From NCBI RefSeq assembly GCF_001411805.1, contig NZ_CP007212.1, positions 2,666,001 through 2,730,000 on the forward strand: DNA of 64,000 nucleotides, written 5' to 3'. Of this stretch, positions 18,163 to 27,278 are shown piece after piece. The DNA is from Burkholderia plantarii. GTDB taxonomy: Bacteria; Pseudomonadota; Gammaproteobacteria; Burkholderiales; Burkholderiaceae. Numbering within the stretch: the stretch's first letter is position 1; every line of letters starts with the position of its first letter. Both the position numbers and the translations under genes were made by a program. The notes beneath the pieces were generated by a model. It was not told the DNA's origin. It worked only from the letters and a program-made list of their open reading frames with translations, and did not search any database.

Positions 18163-19290
18163 ATGAAAAAATCGACCCAGCGCCGCCCGACCATGACCGA
18201 CATCGCCAAGATCACCGGCGTGTCGCAATCCACCGTGTCGCTCGTGCTGAACGGCGCGGTAGGCGCGAAGTTCTCGGACGACACCCGCAACAAGGTGCTG
18301 AAGGTCGCCGAGGAACTCGGCTACCAGCTACCGACGCGCGCGAGCGCGCCGGCCGCGCCCGGCGAACGCAACCAGATCGTCTACATCGCCGACGAGATCT
18401 CCACCAGTCCGCACCCGGTAGTCAGCGTCGACGGCGCGCGCGACGCCGCCTGGAACAACGGCTGCCTGCTCGCCGTGTACTCGACCCACGGCAATGCCGA
18501 GATCGAGCAGCGCGTGCTGCAGCAGGCGCTGTCGAGCCCGAACCTGCTCGGCGTGATCTACGCGACCGTCTACACGCGCAAGGTCGGCGTACCGGCCGCG
18601 CTGCTGAAGGTGCCGACCGTGCTGCTGAACTGCTATTGCGGCGACCAGCCGCTCTCGTCGGTGGTGCCGGCCGAGGTCGCGGGCGGCCACACCGCCACCG
18701 AGTACCTGACCGCCGCCGGGCACCGGCGGATCGGCTTCATCAACGGTGAAACCTGGCAGGACGCCGCGAAGGACCGCCTCAAGGGCTACCGCCAGGCGCT
18801 CGCCACCGCCGACCTGCTGTTCGATCCGAACCTGGTGCGCGACGGCGACTGGAGCTCGGGCAAGGGCTTCGAGCACACGCTGTCGCTGATGCGCGAGCCG
18901 AATCCGCCGAGCGCGATCTTCTGCGCCAACGACCTGACCGCGATCGGCGCGATCGAGGCGCTCAAGCAGCTCGGCCTGCGCGTGCCCGAGGACGTCTCGG
19001 TGATGGGCTACGACGATCAGGAAATCGCGCGCCACACGCACCCGCCGCTCACCACGGTGGTGCTGCCGAACTACGAGCTCGGACGCTGGGCCGTGGAAAC
19101 GCTGCTTCAGGAACACGAGAACCGGATGGCCGGCGCGCCGCTGCGGCACCGGACCATCAAGCTCGACGGACCACTGATCGAACGCGGCTCGGTGTGCGCG
19201 CCGGCCGCCCCACGCGCGACGACCGAACCGGCCGCCGCTGGCGCAGCCGCCGACCCCGGGGATACCCGAGGTAATATTTTCAATTCATGA
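18163..19290 (+). CDS. LacI-family sugar-responsive repressor
   Basis: A 375-aa LacI/GalR regulator. The N-terminal helix-turn-helix reads MTDIAKITGVSQSTVSLVLN (from about residue 11), followed by the hinge helix and a periplasmic-binding-protein-like sensor with the VPEDVSVMGYDDQEIA motif. Translation could start at 18163 (MKKSTQRRP) or at 18193 (MTDIAK). The ~30-residue C-terminal tail is Ala/Thr/Pro-rich and atypical. It sits directly upstream of the CUT2 transporter operon and divergent from galM, so it almost certainly controls both. The inducer sugar is unknown. Confidence 0.94.
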   Translation: MKKSTQRRPTMTDIAKITGVSQSTVSLVLNGAVGAKFSDDTRNKVLKVAEELGYQLPTRASAPAAPGERNQIVYIADEISTSPHPVVSVDGARDAAWNNGCLLAVYSTHGNAEIEQRVLQQALSSPNLLGVIYATVYTRKVGVPAALLKVPTVLLNCYCGDQPLSSVVPAEVAGGHTATEYLTAAGHRRIGFINGETWQDAAKDRLKGYRQALATADLLFDPNLVRDGDWSSGKGFEHTLSLMREPNPPSAIFCANDLTAIGAIEALKQLGLRVPEDVSVMGYDDQEIARHTHPPLTTVVLPNYELGRWAVETLLQEHENRMAGAPLRHRTIKLDGPLIERGSVCAPAAPRATTEPAAAGAAADPGDTRGNIFNS

Positions 19291-19303
19291 CTGTTAATAT
19301 TAA
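19270..19303. promoter_or_regulatory. AT-rich repeats before the transporter operon
   Basis: GGTAATATT (19270-19278) repeats exactly the 9-mer at 18098, and TTAATATTAA (19294-19303) is a perfect 10-bp palindrome. They lie at the end of the LacI gene, 230-265 bp before the binding-protein gene, as expected for an operator/promoter region. Confidence 0.4.
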
Positions 19304-19534
19304 TTGAAGCAGCGCGGCCACCGCCTCGTTTTCGGGCGCGGCGGCCGCGGTGTGCGGCGCGGGCCCGGCCGCCGCGAGGTTCGTTCGCCTCCCGGCACGC
19401 CGGCCGGCGCCGCGCCCTCGGTCCGCAGACGGCGCTACGGGCCGCTTCGCGGACGCGGTCGGGCCATTGCGGCAAGCGCCGGCATCGCCGTCCGGTCGTG
19501 CAACGTGTTGGGTCAACAATAATTGGAGACAGGC

Positions 19535-20566
19535 ATGTCAACAGCATCGCTCAATCGCAACCTCGCCACGCTCGCGCTCTGCCTCGCCGGCGCGTGGTCC
19601 ACCGCCGCGCTCGCGCAGGACACCGCCGCGCAGAAGGTCGGCAACGCTTCGTCCGAAGCCTGCACCAACCCGAAACCGGGCGGCGTCAAGCTGGCCGACC
19701 TGGTGGTAGGTTTCTCGCAATCGGAAAACGAACAGAATCCGTTCCGCGCCACCGAGACCGCCTCGGTGCGCGCGGCGGCGAAGGCGGCGGGCGTCAAGCG
19801 GCTGCTCTACACCAACGCGAACAACAACCCGGCCAAGCAGGTCTCCGACATCGAAAGCATGATCAACCAGGGCGCGCAGGCCCTGATCGTCGCGCCGAAC
19901 AACTCCACCGGCCTGCAGCCGGCGTTCGCGCAGGCCAGGGCCCGGGGCATCCCGGTCGTGACGATCGACCGCCAGACGGCCGGCACGTTCTGCGAGGACT
20001 TCATCACGTTCCTCGGCTCCGACTTCTTTGACCAGGGCAAGCGCGCCGCGAAGGCGCTCGCCGACGCGACGGGCGGCAAGGCCGTGATCGCCGAGATCCA
20101 GGGCGGCTACGGCAACACCGTGGAGAGCCAGCGCACCGACGGCTTCGCCGAGGGCCTGAAGGCGTATCCGAACATGAAGATCGCCGCCGCGCAGACCGCG
20201 AACTGGTCCACCACCGAGGCGCAGAAGGTGATGGAGCAGATCCTGCTCTCGCATCCGGACGTCAACGCCGTCTACACGCACGCCGACGTGATGACGCTCG
20301 GCGCGATCACCGCGCTGCGCCAGGCCGGCAAGCTCAAGGGCGTGACGATCGTCTCGATCGACGGCACCAAGGACGTGGTGCGCGACATCTCGGCCGGCGT
20401 GGTGGCGGCCGACGTCGAAACCAACCCGCGCTTCGGCCCGCTCGCGATGCAGTCGCTTTCCGACTGGTTCGCCGGCAAGCCGGTGCCGCAGAAGCAGATC
20501 ATGAAGGACGCGCTGTACGACAAGCGCAACGCGAAGCAGTCGCTCGACGCCGGCTCGGTCTATTGA
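19535..20566 (+). CDS. Sugar ABC transporter periplasmic binding protein (CUT2)
   Basis: A 343-aa ribose/galactofuranose-type binding protein. A signal peptide runs through LATLALCLAGAWSTAALA with cleavage near Ala-Gln. The binding fold has VVGFSQSENEQNPFRATE (first sugar-contact loop), IVAPNNSTGLQPAF, VVTIDRQTAG and IVSIDGTKDVV, all typical of the RbsB/YtfQ group. The ATG at 19535 follows TTGGAGACAGGC. It is first in a four-gene operon of binding protein, double ATPase and two permeases, matching the ytfQRT-yjfF layout. The substrate cannot be read from sequence. Confidence 0.94.
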   Translation: MSTASLNRNLATLALCLAGAWSTAALAQDTAAQKVGNASSEACTNPKPGGVKLADLVVGFSQSENEQNPFRATETASVRAAAKAAGVKRLLYTNANNNPAKQVSDIESMINQGAQALIVAPNNSTGLQPAFAQARARGIPVVTIDRQTAGTFCEDFITFLGSDFFDQGKRAAKALADATGGKAVIAEIQGGYGNTVESQRTDGFAEGLKAYPNMKIAAAQTANWSTTEAQKVMEQILLSHPDVNAVYTHADVMTLGAITALRQAGKLKGVTIVSIDGTKDVVRDISAGVVAADVETNPRFGPLAMQSLSDWFAGKPVPQKQIMKDALYDKRNAKQSLDAGSVY

Positions 20567-20612
20567 GCGCGCCTTCGGGTTCCCGTCCCGCAACCGACTT
20601 GCAGGTTCACGC

Positions 20613-22286
20613 ATGAACGATCCGATGCAGGCCCTGCCCGACTCCGGTCCGGCCGCGCGTGGCGCGCCCGGCCGGGTCGTGCTCGAAACCCGTCACGCCT
20701 CGAAGACGTTCGGCGTGGTGCGCGCGCTGCGCGACGTTTCGCTGACGCTGCGCGCCGGCGAGGTGCATGGCCTGATCGGCGAGAACGGCGCCGGCAAGTC
20801 CACGCTGATCAAGATCCTCACCGGCTTCCACCCGCTCGACGAGGGCGTCGTGCATCTCGACGGACAGCCGGTGGCGTTCGATTCGCCGCGCGCCGCGCAG
20901 CGGCTCGGGGTGTCCGCGGTGTATCAGGAGATCAACCTGATTCCCGAGCGCAGCGTGGCCGAGAACATCTTCATCGGCCACGAGCCGCGACGCTTCGGAT
21001 GGCTGATCGACCGGCGCCGGATGAACGCGATGGCGGGCGAGATCGTGCGGCGCTACGGGCTGTCCGTCGATCCGGCCGCGAAGCTGAGCGCGCTCGGGCT
21101 CGGCGAGCAGCAGATGGTGTCGATCGCGCGCGGCGTGTCGCTGGGCGCGCGCGTGCTGATCCTGGACGAGCCGACGTCCGCGCTGTCGGGCGCCGAGGTC
21201 GAGGTGCTGTTCCGGGTGGTCGAGCGGCTGCGCGCCGACGGCATCGCGCTGCTGTTCGTGAGCCACCGGCTGTCCGAGTGCTACCGGCTCTGCGACCGCT
21301 TCACGGTGATGCGCGACGGCGCGATCGTGAAGACCGGCACGCCCGACGAGCTGCCGCGCGCGGCGCTGATCGCCGCGATGCTGGGCCGCGAGGGCAAGGG
21401 GCTCGGCGGCCATGGCGGCCAGCGCGAGACCGGCGCCGCCGCCGATGCCGCGCCGGCGCTGCAGGTCGACGCGCTGCGCTGGCGCACGCGCGTGCGCGAC
21501 GTGTCGCTGCGCATCGCGCCGAAGGAGATCGTCGGGCTGGCCGGGCTGCTCGGCTCGGGCCGCACCGAGACCTTCAAGACCGTGTTCGGCGCGCAGAAGG
21601 CCGAAGGCGGCGAGGTGCGGATCGGCGGCGCCGCGCTGCGCGATCCGGCGCCCGCGCGTTCGATCGAGCGCGGGCTCGCGTTCCTGTCCGAGGACCGCCG
21701 CTCCGAGGGCATCTTCCCGCGCCTGTCGATGCGCGATAACCTGGTGGCCTCGGTGCTGCCGCGCCTGTCGCGCTTCGGCTTCATCTCGGCGCGCCGCCAG
21801 GACGCGCTGGTCGCGCGCTACATCGAGCAGCTCGGCATCAAGACGGCCGGCCCCGGCGCGCCGATCTCGACGCTCTCGGGCGGCAACCAGCAGAAGGTGC
21901 TGATCGCGCGCTGCCTGTCCACCCATCCGGGCGTGCTGCTGCTCGACGACCCGACGCGCGGCATCGACGTCGGCGCGAAGGAGGAAGTGCATCGCGTCGT
22001 GCGGGGGCTCGCCGACGACGGGCTTGCCGTCGTCGTCACGTCCTCCGAGATGGAGGAGCTGCTCGAGCTGACGGACCGGCTCGTGGTGCTCAACGAGGGC
22101 GTGACGACCGGCACGCTGGCGACGCGCGGCGCGAGCTCCGACGACGTGCTCGCGATCCTCGCGCGCGGCGGCGACGATGCGCGCCGCGACGATCTCGACG
22201 AGCTCGACGGCATGCCCGACGGCAACGCGCCCGACGACGACACGCCCCCCGCATCCGGAGCCGCCGATGCGCCGCGCGAACACTGA
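20613..22286 (+). CDS. Sugar ABC transporter ATPase, two nucleotide-binding domains
   Basis: A 557-aa RbsA/YtfR-type protein with two fused ABC domains. Domain 1 has an intact Walker A (GENGAGKST, K62) and Walker B (LILDEPTSAL), but its signature reads LGLGEQQMVS. Domain 2 has the degenerate Walker A usual for this family (LLGSGRTETF) and a good signature (LSGGNQQKVLIARCL), then LLLDDPTRGIDVG. It is longer than RbsA (~500) because of an Asp-rich C-terminal tail of about 45 residues. It powers the two permeases encoded immediately downstream. Confidence 0.95.
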   Translation: MNDPMQALPDSGPAARGAPGRVVLETRHASKTFGVVRALRDVSLTLRAGEVHGLIGENGAGKSTLIKILTGFHPLDEGVVHLDGQPVAFDSPRAAQRLGVSAVYQEINLIPERSVAENIFIGHEPRRFGWLIDRRRMNAMAGEIVRRYGLSVDPAAKLSALGLGEQQMVSIARGVSLGARVLILDEPTSALSGAEVEVLFRVVERLRADGIALLFVSHRLSECYRLCDRFTVMRDGAIVKTGTPDELPRAALIAAMLGREGKGLGGHGGQRETGAAADAAPALQVDALRWRTRVRDVSLRIAPKEIVGLAGLLGSGRTETFKTVFGAQKAEGGEVRIGGAALRDPAPARSIERGLAFLSEDRRSEGIFPRLSMRDNLVASVLPRLSRFGFISARRQDALVARYIEQLGIKTAGPGAPISTLSGGNQQKVLIARCLSTHPGVLLLDDPTRGIDVGAKEEVHRVVRGLADDGLAVVVTSSEMEELLELTDRLVVLNEGVTTGTLATRGASSDDVLAILARGGDDARRDDLDELDGMPDGNAPDDDTPPASGAADAPREH

Positions 22287-22391
22287 CCGGCCCGCCGCGG
22301 GCCGCGCGTGCGCGACATCCCGGCCGGCCGCCCCCCTGCCGTCCGGCCGTGCCCCGCGGCACGGCCGCCCGACCGATTCCGCGAGGACAGC

Positions 22392-23378
22392 TTGAACCTT
22401 TCGAACACCCCCGTGCCGCGCCCGCCCGCCGATGCGGCGCGCGCGATCCCCGGCCGCGCCGCGTTGCTCTGGGCGCGCGACAACAGCGTCTACGTCGCGC
22501 TGGCCCTGCTGGTCGCGCTCAATCTCGCGATCACGCCCGGCTTCTCCAATCCGCTCGCCGCGCGCAGCCTGCTGTTCGAGGCCGCGCCCGTGATCCTGAT
22601 CGCGCTGGGCCAGAACCTCGCGATCGCCACGCGCGGCATCGACCTGTCGGTCGGCTCGGTGATGGCGCTCGCCAGCGCCACGCTGGCCGTCTGCCTCGAC
22701 TACGGCACCGGCACCGCGATCGCGGCCGGCATCGCGGCCGGGCTGGTGGTGGGTCTCTTCAACGGCGCGCTGGTGTCGATCGTGCGGATCGATCCGCTGA
22801 TCTCCGGCCTCGCGCTGCTGGTGGCCGCGCGCGGCCTCGCGCAGGCGCTCGTCGGCGGCTCGCGCGTGAGCCTGCCGCCGTCGGACGCGTTCGACCTGCT
22901 CGGCACCGGCGCGCTCGGCCCGCTGCCGGTGGTGATGGCGATCGCGCTCGGGCTCGCGCTGCTGACCATGCTGGTGGTGCGCCGCACCACCTTCGGCCGC
23001 TACACGATCCTGATCGGCGCGAGCCGCGGCGCCGCCTATCTGGCCGGCATCCCGGTGCGCGGCACGCTGTTCCTCGTCTATGCCGCGAGCGGCGGGCTCG
23101 CGGGGCTGGCCGGCGTGTTCGCGTCGGCGCGGCTCGGCGCGTCCGATCCGAACTACGTCGGCGTCAATTTCGAACTCGACGCGATCGCCGCCTCGGTGAT
23201 CGGCGGCACGCCGCTCTCGGGCGGGCGGATCTCGGTGGTCGGCACGGTGTTCGGCGTGCTGCTGCTGCAGGTGCTCGATGCGAGCTTCATCATGAACAAC
23301 GTCAGCTTCACCTATGCGCAGATCCTGAAGGCCGTGTTCATCGTCGTCGCGCTGTATCTGCAACGGCAGGGAGGCTGA
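22392..23378 (+). CDS. Sugar ABC transporter permease 1 (RbsC/YtfT type)
   Basis: About 328 aa from a TTG at 22392, chosen because AGGA lies 6-9 nt before it; no ATG near the hydrophobic core is available, and longer forms add a Pro/Arg-rich stretch. Some eight to ten membrane helices are visible. The CUT2 signature is ILIALGQNLAIATRGIDLSV, then GSVMALASATLA, with VIGGTPLSGGRISVVGTVFG near the end. It pairs with the next gene, whose start lies 3 bp after this stop, implying coupled translation of a heterodimeric channel. Confidence 0.9.
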   Translation: MNLSNTPVPRPPADAARAIPGRAALLWARDNSVYVALALLVALNLAITPGFSNPLAARSLLFEAAPVILIALGQNLAIATRGIDLSVGSVMALASATLAVCLDYGTGTAIAAGIAAGLVVGLFNGALVSIVRIDPLISGLALLVAARGLAQALVGGSRVSLPPSDAFDLLGTGALGPLPVVMAIALGLALLTMLVVRRTTFGRYTILIGASRGAAYLAGIPVRGTLFLVYAASGGLAGLAGVFASARLGASDPNYVGVNFELDAIAASVIGGTPLSGGRISVVGTVFGVLLLQVLDASFIMNNVSFTYAQILKAVFIVVALYLQRQGG

Positions 23379-23380
23379 GA

Positions 23381-24517
23381 ATGCGCGCGAACACGAAGCT
23401 CGGCGCGGCCGGCATCGCCGCGAACCGGCACGGTGACGGCGCGCCTCATGGCGAGCCGCTCGCCGCGCGTCAGGTGGCGGCCGACGCCGGTTCGATCGGT
23501 CCGACCAACGGCGCGCGCCGGAGCGGCGCGTCCGGCACGCCGCCTTCGGCCCCGCCGCCGCGCGCGCGTGCCGAGCGCCGCAACCGGATCGTCGGGCTGA
23601 TCCAGTCGCGCGGCGCGATCGGCATCCTGATCCTCGTCTGCGCGGTGGCCGGCGCGATCTTTCCAGACTTCCTTCGGTTCGCCAATCTCGCCGACATCGT
23701 CTCGGCGGGCTCGTTCCTCGGCCTGATCGCGATCGGCCAGAGCCTGGTGATCATCATGGGCGGATTCGACCTGTCGGTCGGCTCGATGGTCGGCCTCGGC
23801 ACCGTGATCGCGGCCTACGCGGCACCCTACGGATGGGGCGCGGCGCTGCTCGCGCCGATCATCGCGGGCCTCGTGATCGGCCTCGCGAACGGCGTGCTGA
23901 TCGCGCGGGCGCGGATGGCGCCGTTCATCGTCACGCTCGCCGCGCTGCTGGGCCTGAAGGGCGTCGCGCTCGTGCTCGCGAGCCAGGACCTGCTGATCGG
24001 GAATCCCGGCTTCTTCGCGCAGATCGCCAACGGCTCGATCCTCGGCATCAACAACACGATCTGGCTGCTGGTGGCTGCCTACGCGCTCGGCGCGCTGGTG
24101 CTGAACGCGACGCCCTACGGCGCGGCGATCTTCGCGATCGGCGGCAACGAGGAAGCCGCGCGCATGCTCGGCGTGCGCGTGGAGCGCGTGAAGATCCTCA
24201 CCTACGGCGCGAGCGGCGCGCTCGCGGGGCTGGCCGGCGCGCTGCTCGCGTCGCATCTCGACTCGGGCCTGTCGGCCGCGGGCACCGGCTACGAACTGCA
24301 GTCGATCGCCGCGGCGGTGATCGGCGGCGTGCTGCTCACGGGCGGCGTCGGCACCATGGCGGGGCCGCTCGCCGGCGTGCTGCTGCTCGGCGTGATCCAG
24401 AACGTGATCAACCAGGTCGGCACGCTGAGCCCGTATTACCAGAACCTCGCGAGCGGCGTGTTCCTGCTGATCGCCGTGATCGTGCAGACGGTGCTGACGA
24501 GTTCGCGCAGGCGCTGA
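23381..24517 (+). CDS. Sugar ABC transporter permease 2 (YjfF type)
   Basis: A 378-aa integral membrane protein with CUT2 signatures LIAIGQSLVIIMGGFDLSVG, AAVIGGVLLTGGVGTM and GVIQNVINQVG. It carries an unusual N-terminal cytoplasmic extension of about 65 residues (Ala/Gly/Arg-rich, from MRANTKLGAAG to about AERRNRIVG) before the first helix; translation may really start later. A second permease in the same operon distinguishes this system from simple rbs operons and resembles the galactofuranose transporter layout. Confidence 0.92.
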   Translation: MRANTKLGAAGIAANRHGDGAPHGEPLAARQVAADAGSIGPTNGARRSGASGTPPSAPPPRARAERRNRIVGLIQSRGAIGILILVCAVAGAIFPDFLRFANLADIVSAGSFLGLIAIGQSLVIIMGGFDLSVGSMVGLGTVIAAYAAPYGWGAALLAPIIAGLVIGLANGVLIARARMAPFIVTLAALLGLKGVALVLASQDLLIGNPGFFAQIANGSILGINNTIWLLVAAYALGALVLNATPYGAAIFAIGGNEEAARMLGVRVERVKILTYGASGALAGLAGALLASHLDSGLSAAGTGYELQSIAAAVIGGVLLTGGVGTMAGPLAGVLLLGVIQNVINQVGTLSPYYQNLASGVFLLIAVIVQTVLTSSRRR

Positions 24518-24588
24518 GGGGGCCGAGGGCGCGGCGCGGCATGTCGGGCAGCCGTTGCCTGCGCGCCGGCCATCCGCCGGCCGCGCCG

Positions 24589-25476
24589 CTACTGTCGCGC
24601 GGGGAAGCCCTGCTGGTCGAGGAACGCGGCGACGACGGGCTCCCAGATGTCGGGACCGCGCGCAAACAGCAGGTGCCCGTTGTCGCCGAACGGCGGCAGC
24701 AGCCGGTAGTCCGCGTTGCCGCCGGCATGGACGAACGCGGCATGCCAGGCGCGGCTGTAGGTCGGGCCGAAGTACTGGTCGTTCTCGGTATAGATCCACA
24801 GCATCGGCACGCGCGCCGTCGTGCCGAAACGCTCGTACATCGCCTCCAGCCGCTCGCCCTGACACGGCACGCCGGGATGCTCGACGGGATCGCCCCCCGA
24901 GCCGCCGGCGAAGTTGACCGCGGCCACCACGCCGTCGGGGTTCTCGGCCGCCACGCCCGTCGTGACGAAGCCGCCGACCGATTGCCCGACGATCACGATC
25001 CGGCGCGGATCGACGCGCGGCTGCCGCCTCGCATAGTCCAGCACCGCGCGCTCCTCGATGCGGGCCGCGTCGATCATCGGCCGGTAGTCCTTCTGGCTGC
25101 ACTTGCCGCTGTATTCGGGATCGAACTGCGTGCCGAAACGGCCGTAACCGATGCGCGTCGGCTCGAACACCGCGAAACCCCGTTTGACGAAAAAGGCGGC
25201 CTGCCGCGTGTAGCGAAAGCGCGGCGGCGTGCCCCGATCCGTGCCGCTGCGTCCGTGATTGAGGATCAGGATCGGGAACGGGCCGTCGCCGTCGGGCGTG
25301 AACTGCGTGACGGCGAGCTTGCCGGTCTCCTCCCTGCCGTAGAAATCCTTGACCGCCACGTCGAGCGTGGTGACGGACTCGTGCAGATCCGCCCTGAGCG
25401 GCTCGGCGTGGGCCTGGGAGAGGCACGGGATCAGGAGCGGCAACGAGGCTCGTAACAGGCGAATGGCGGCGGTCAT
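24589..25476 (-). CDS. Exported alpha/beta hydrolase (dienelactone hydrolase-like)
   Basis: A 295-aa hydrolase with a signal peptide (LLRASLPLLIPCLSQAHA, cleavage near Ala-Glu). ILILNHGRSGTDRG is the oxyanion region, VGQSVGGFVTTG the nucleophile elbow (GxSxG), IYTENDQYFG holds the likely acid, and GDNGHLLFA the catalytic His. Several Cys residues (KCSQKDY, GVPCQGE) could form a disulfide in the periplasm. It converges with the sugar operon. A GGGTAATAT word about 150 bp upstream resembles those of the LacI cluster but may be chance. The substrate is unknown. Confidence 0.88.
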   Translation of the reverse strand: MTAAIRLLRASLPLLIPCLSQAHAEPLRADLHESVTTLDVAVKDFYGREETGKLAVTQFTPDGDGPFPILILNHGRSGTDRGTPPRFRYTRQAAFFVKRGFAVFEPTRIGYGRFGTQFDPEYSGKCSQKDYRPMIDAARIEERAVLDYARRQPRVDPRRIVIVGQSVGGFVTTGVAAENPDGVVAAVNFAGGSGGDPVEHPGVPCQGERLEAMYERFGTTARVPMLWIYTENDQYFGPTYSRAWHAAFVHAGGNADYRLLPPFGDNGHLLFARGPDIWEPVVAAFLDQQGFPARQ

Positions 25477-25787
25477 GGGTGGCTCGGCGTAGCGTGGCGT
25501 GGTGCTGTCGATGGTGGTTCCGCGAGATGGGCGCCGCGGCCGGCCGGACCACCCGGTTGCGGGGTGAAACGGTCGGCAAGGCAGCGTGTCGGCGCGGCTC
25601 CGGTGTTGCGGATTCGGCGTCGAGATATTACCCGCAACGTCGCCGCCGGGCACGCGCTGTCCCGGGTCGGCGCGCCTGCGTCGAGCACGCGGGCCGACGC
25701 CCCGCGTCCGGGGTGGATCGTGAGGCCAGGAAAGGGAACGGGAGGACGCGCGTCACGCGCCTGCCGGGAAGCGCGGAGGCCGCCGGC
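25477..25787. other. Intergenic region
   Basis: About 310 bp without a credible gene between two minus-strand genes. It should hold the promoter of the exported hydrolase. The only notable word is GGGTAATATC on the minus strand (25624-25633), similar to 18097-18105. Confidence 0.4.
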
Positions 25788-26828
25788 TCAATTGTCCGGT
25801 TCGGATTCGGACCGCGTGCTGCCGGTATCGCCTTCATCGTCGGTCGCCTCGGACGGCCACCTCAGCCCCGACAGCCGCATCGACAACGCGCCGAGATCGA
25901 GCGCCAACGGAGGCTGGCCGGCCGGCGTCACGGGCTGCGCGCTCGCCGGCGAGCGCGGTGAAGCCGTCTCCGAGGCCGGCTCCGGAGCCGGCCTCGCATT
26001 GGGCATGCGGGGCCACGAGTGAGTCGTCTCGTGGGGACGATATCGCGCCCACTGATCGGGATCGCTTTCCCACGGGGCGTCGGTCGTCCGCAAACTGCTG
26101 TCGTAGAACCGCACGCTGTCCCGCAGGCGTTCCCGGTTGCGATAGACGTAGCGAAGCTCGGACGCCGTGAAATCCTTGCCGCCGTGCTTGTTGAAGTTGC
26201 GCTTGTCGACGACGTTGTCCATCGCCTTCTGGATGCCGCCCAGCAGGAAATGCACCGTGCCTCCCCGTTCGGCGGAAAAGTCCACGCCCAGCTTGCAGGC
26301 CCGGCGGATGCGGTCGTCCTTGCCGCGCGTATCGAAACGCTTGCCGCGCTCCCCTTCCCGTGACGTCAGGAACGCGTGGAACGCCTGATCGGTGGGATGG
26401 GCGGACGGGTCCGGCTTGAACGTCGCGAGCGGGCTTGCCGGCAGGTCCGGATTCGAAAGTCCCAGGCGGTTGTTGATGCGGTCGATGGTGACGTCGCTGT
26501 TGTCGTAGGGCGCATCGGGCGAGAGGTGATCCTCGAGATGCTCCTGCACGTCCTCGCGCGCGCTGTCGAGGCCGTAGAGCCGGTCCACGCCGCTCCTGAA
26601 CGACTGCTGCAGGCGTTCGAGCCGCGATGCCGACGAGTCGTCGGCGGGCGTCGCTTCGATGGCTTGCCTGGCCCTCGGCGGCAACGCACGGACCGAGAGG
26701 CCCGACAAGGGTCCGCTCGAGGTCTGCCGCGGCGAGGGGCACGTCTCGGGGGCTTCGCCGGCGGGCGGCACGGCGGTCTGATCATCGGCATCCGGCGTCC
26801 GGACAGCCAATCCTTTGATATGAACCAT
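25788..26828 (-). CDS. Orphan 346-aa protein, secreted-effector-like, unknown function
   Basis: I do not recognise this family with confidence. The ATG at 26828 has GGAAGAG about 10 nt upstream. The N-terminal ~60 residues are polar and Ser/Pro/Ala-rich without a Sec signal; the C-terminal ~90 are also Pro/Ser/Glu-rich and disordered. The folded middle (about 75-260) is charged and includes TVHFLLGGIQKAMDNVVDKR, then KDFTASELRYVYRNRERLRD and a tryptophan pair around APWESDPDQWARY. A disordered N-terminus plus a compact alpha-helical core is typical of type III or other translocated effectors, but no secretion gene is nearby, so this is inference. Base composition is less GC-rich than its neighbours. 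Confidence 0.75.
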   Translation of the reverse strand: MVHIKGLAVRTPDADDQTAVPPAGEAPETCPSPRQTSSGPLSGLSVRALPPRARQAIEATPADDSSASRLERLQQSFRSGVDRLYGLDSAREDVQEHLEDHLSPDAPYDNSDVTIDRINNRLGLSNPDLPASPLATFKPDPSAHPTDQAFHAFLTSREGERGKRFDTRGKDDRIRRACKLGVDFSAERGGTVHFLLGGIQKAMDNVVDKRNFNKHGGKDFTASELRYVYRNRERLRDSVRFYDSSLRTTDAPWESDPDQWARYRPHETTHSWPRMPNARPAPEPASETASPRSPASAQPVTPAGQPPLALDLGALSMRLSGLRWPSEATDDEGDTGSTRSESEPDN

Positions 26829-27068
26829 TGTCGTGTCTCTTCCGATAACGGGTCGCTCGGCGACGGTATGCGTATTGGGCAGATACTGTGGCGCGGATCG
26901 GAGTTCCGGCGAGCGGGGAACACGCAATTCGGCCCGGAAAAACGAAGGCTTTCGATCCTGTCGGCGCTTCTCGAACGATGGCGCCGCGCGTCATGAACGC
27001 AGGGCCCATGTCCGGCGGGAGCGAATCGGCGCGGAAGAAATCGCGGCGCCGCGGCATCAGGCGCGCCG

Positions 27069-27278
27069 TCAATCGAGTATCGTCAACTGGACGGGAATTT
27101 CGGCCGGCAGGACGAAATCGTCGATGCGGCCGGCGCGCAGCGCGATGATCAGGCGCCGGCATTCGGCAGCCCGGGCCGGCATCTGGGCAGGCAGCGTGGC
27201 GTTCACGACGTCGAGCGCGTTGATTTCCGAGCTCAACATGGCGATTGCGCTGCGACGTGCAACAAGGAAGTGATTCAT
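27069..27278 (-). CDS. Small orphan protein (69 aa)
   Basis: An ATG at 27278 preceded by GGAG at 5 nt spacing opens a 69-codon frame beginning MNHFLVARRSAIAMLSSEIN and ending in PAEIPVQLTILD. It looks like a soluble alpha-helical protein with two Arg-rich patches; no signal peptide or known motif is visible. A longer in-frame version to 27563 exists but its extra sequence is Arg/Cys-rich and unlike protein. It lies between the effector-like orphan and the signalling operon. The ribosome site is the main support. Confidence 0.5.
   Translation of the reverse strand: MNHFLVARRSAIAMLSSEINALDVVNATLPAQMPARAAECRRLIIALRAGRIDDFVLPAEIPVQLTILD

Noticed and set aside
20607..23363. Long open frame antisense to the sugar ABC operon (about 918 codons)
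   Set aside because: Low-complexity Arg/His/Asp-rich sequence mirroring a real coding strand; no ribosome site or domain.
26829..27068. Possible hrpII box (TTCG-N16-TTCG) upstream of the effector-like gene
   Set aside because: Two minus-strand TTCG words occur, but about 25 bp apart rather than 16; spacing does not fit.
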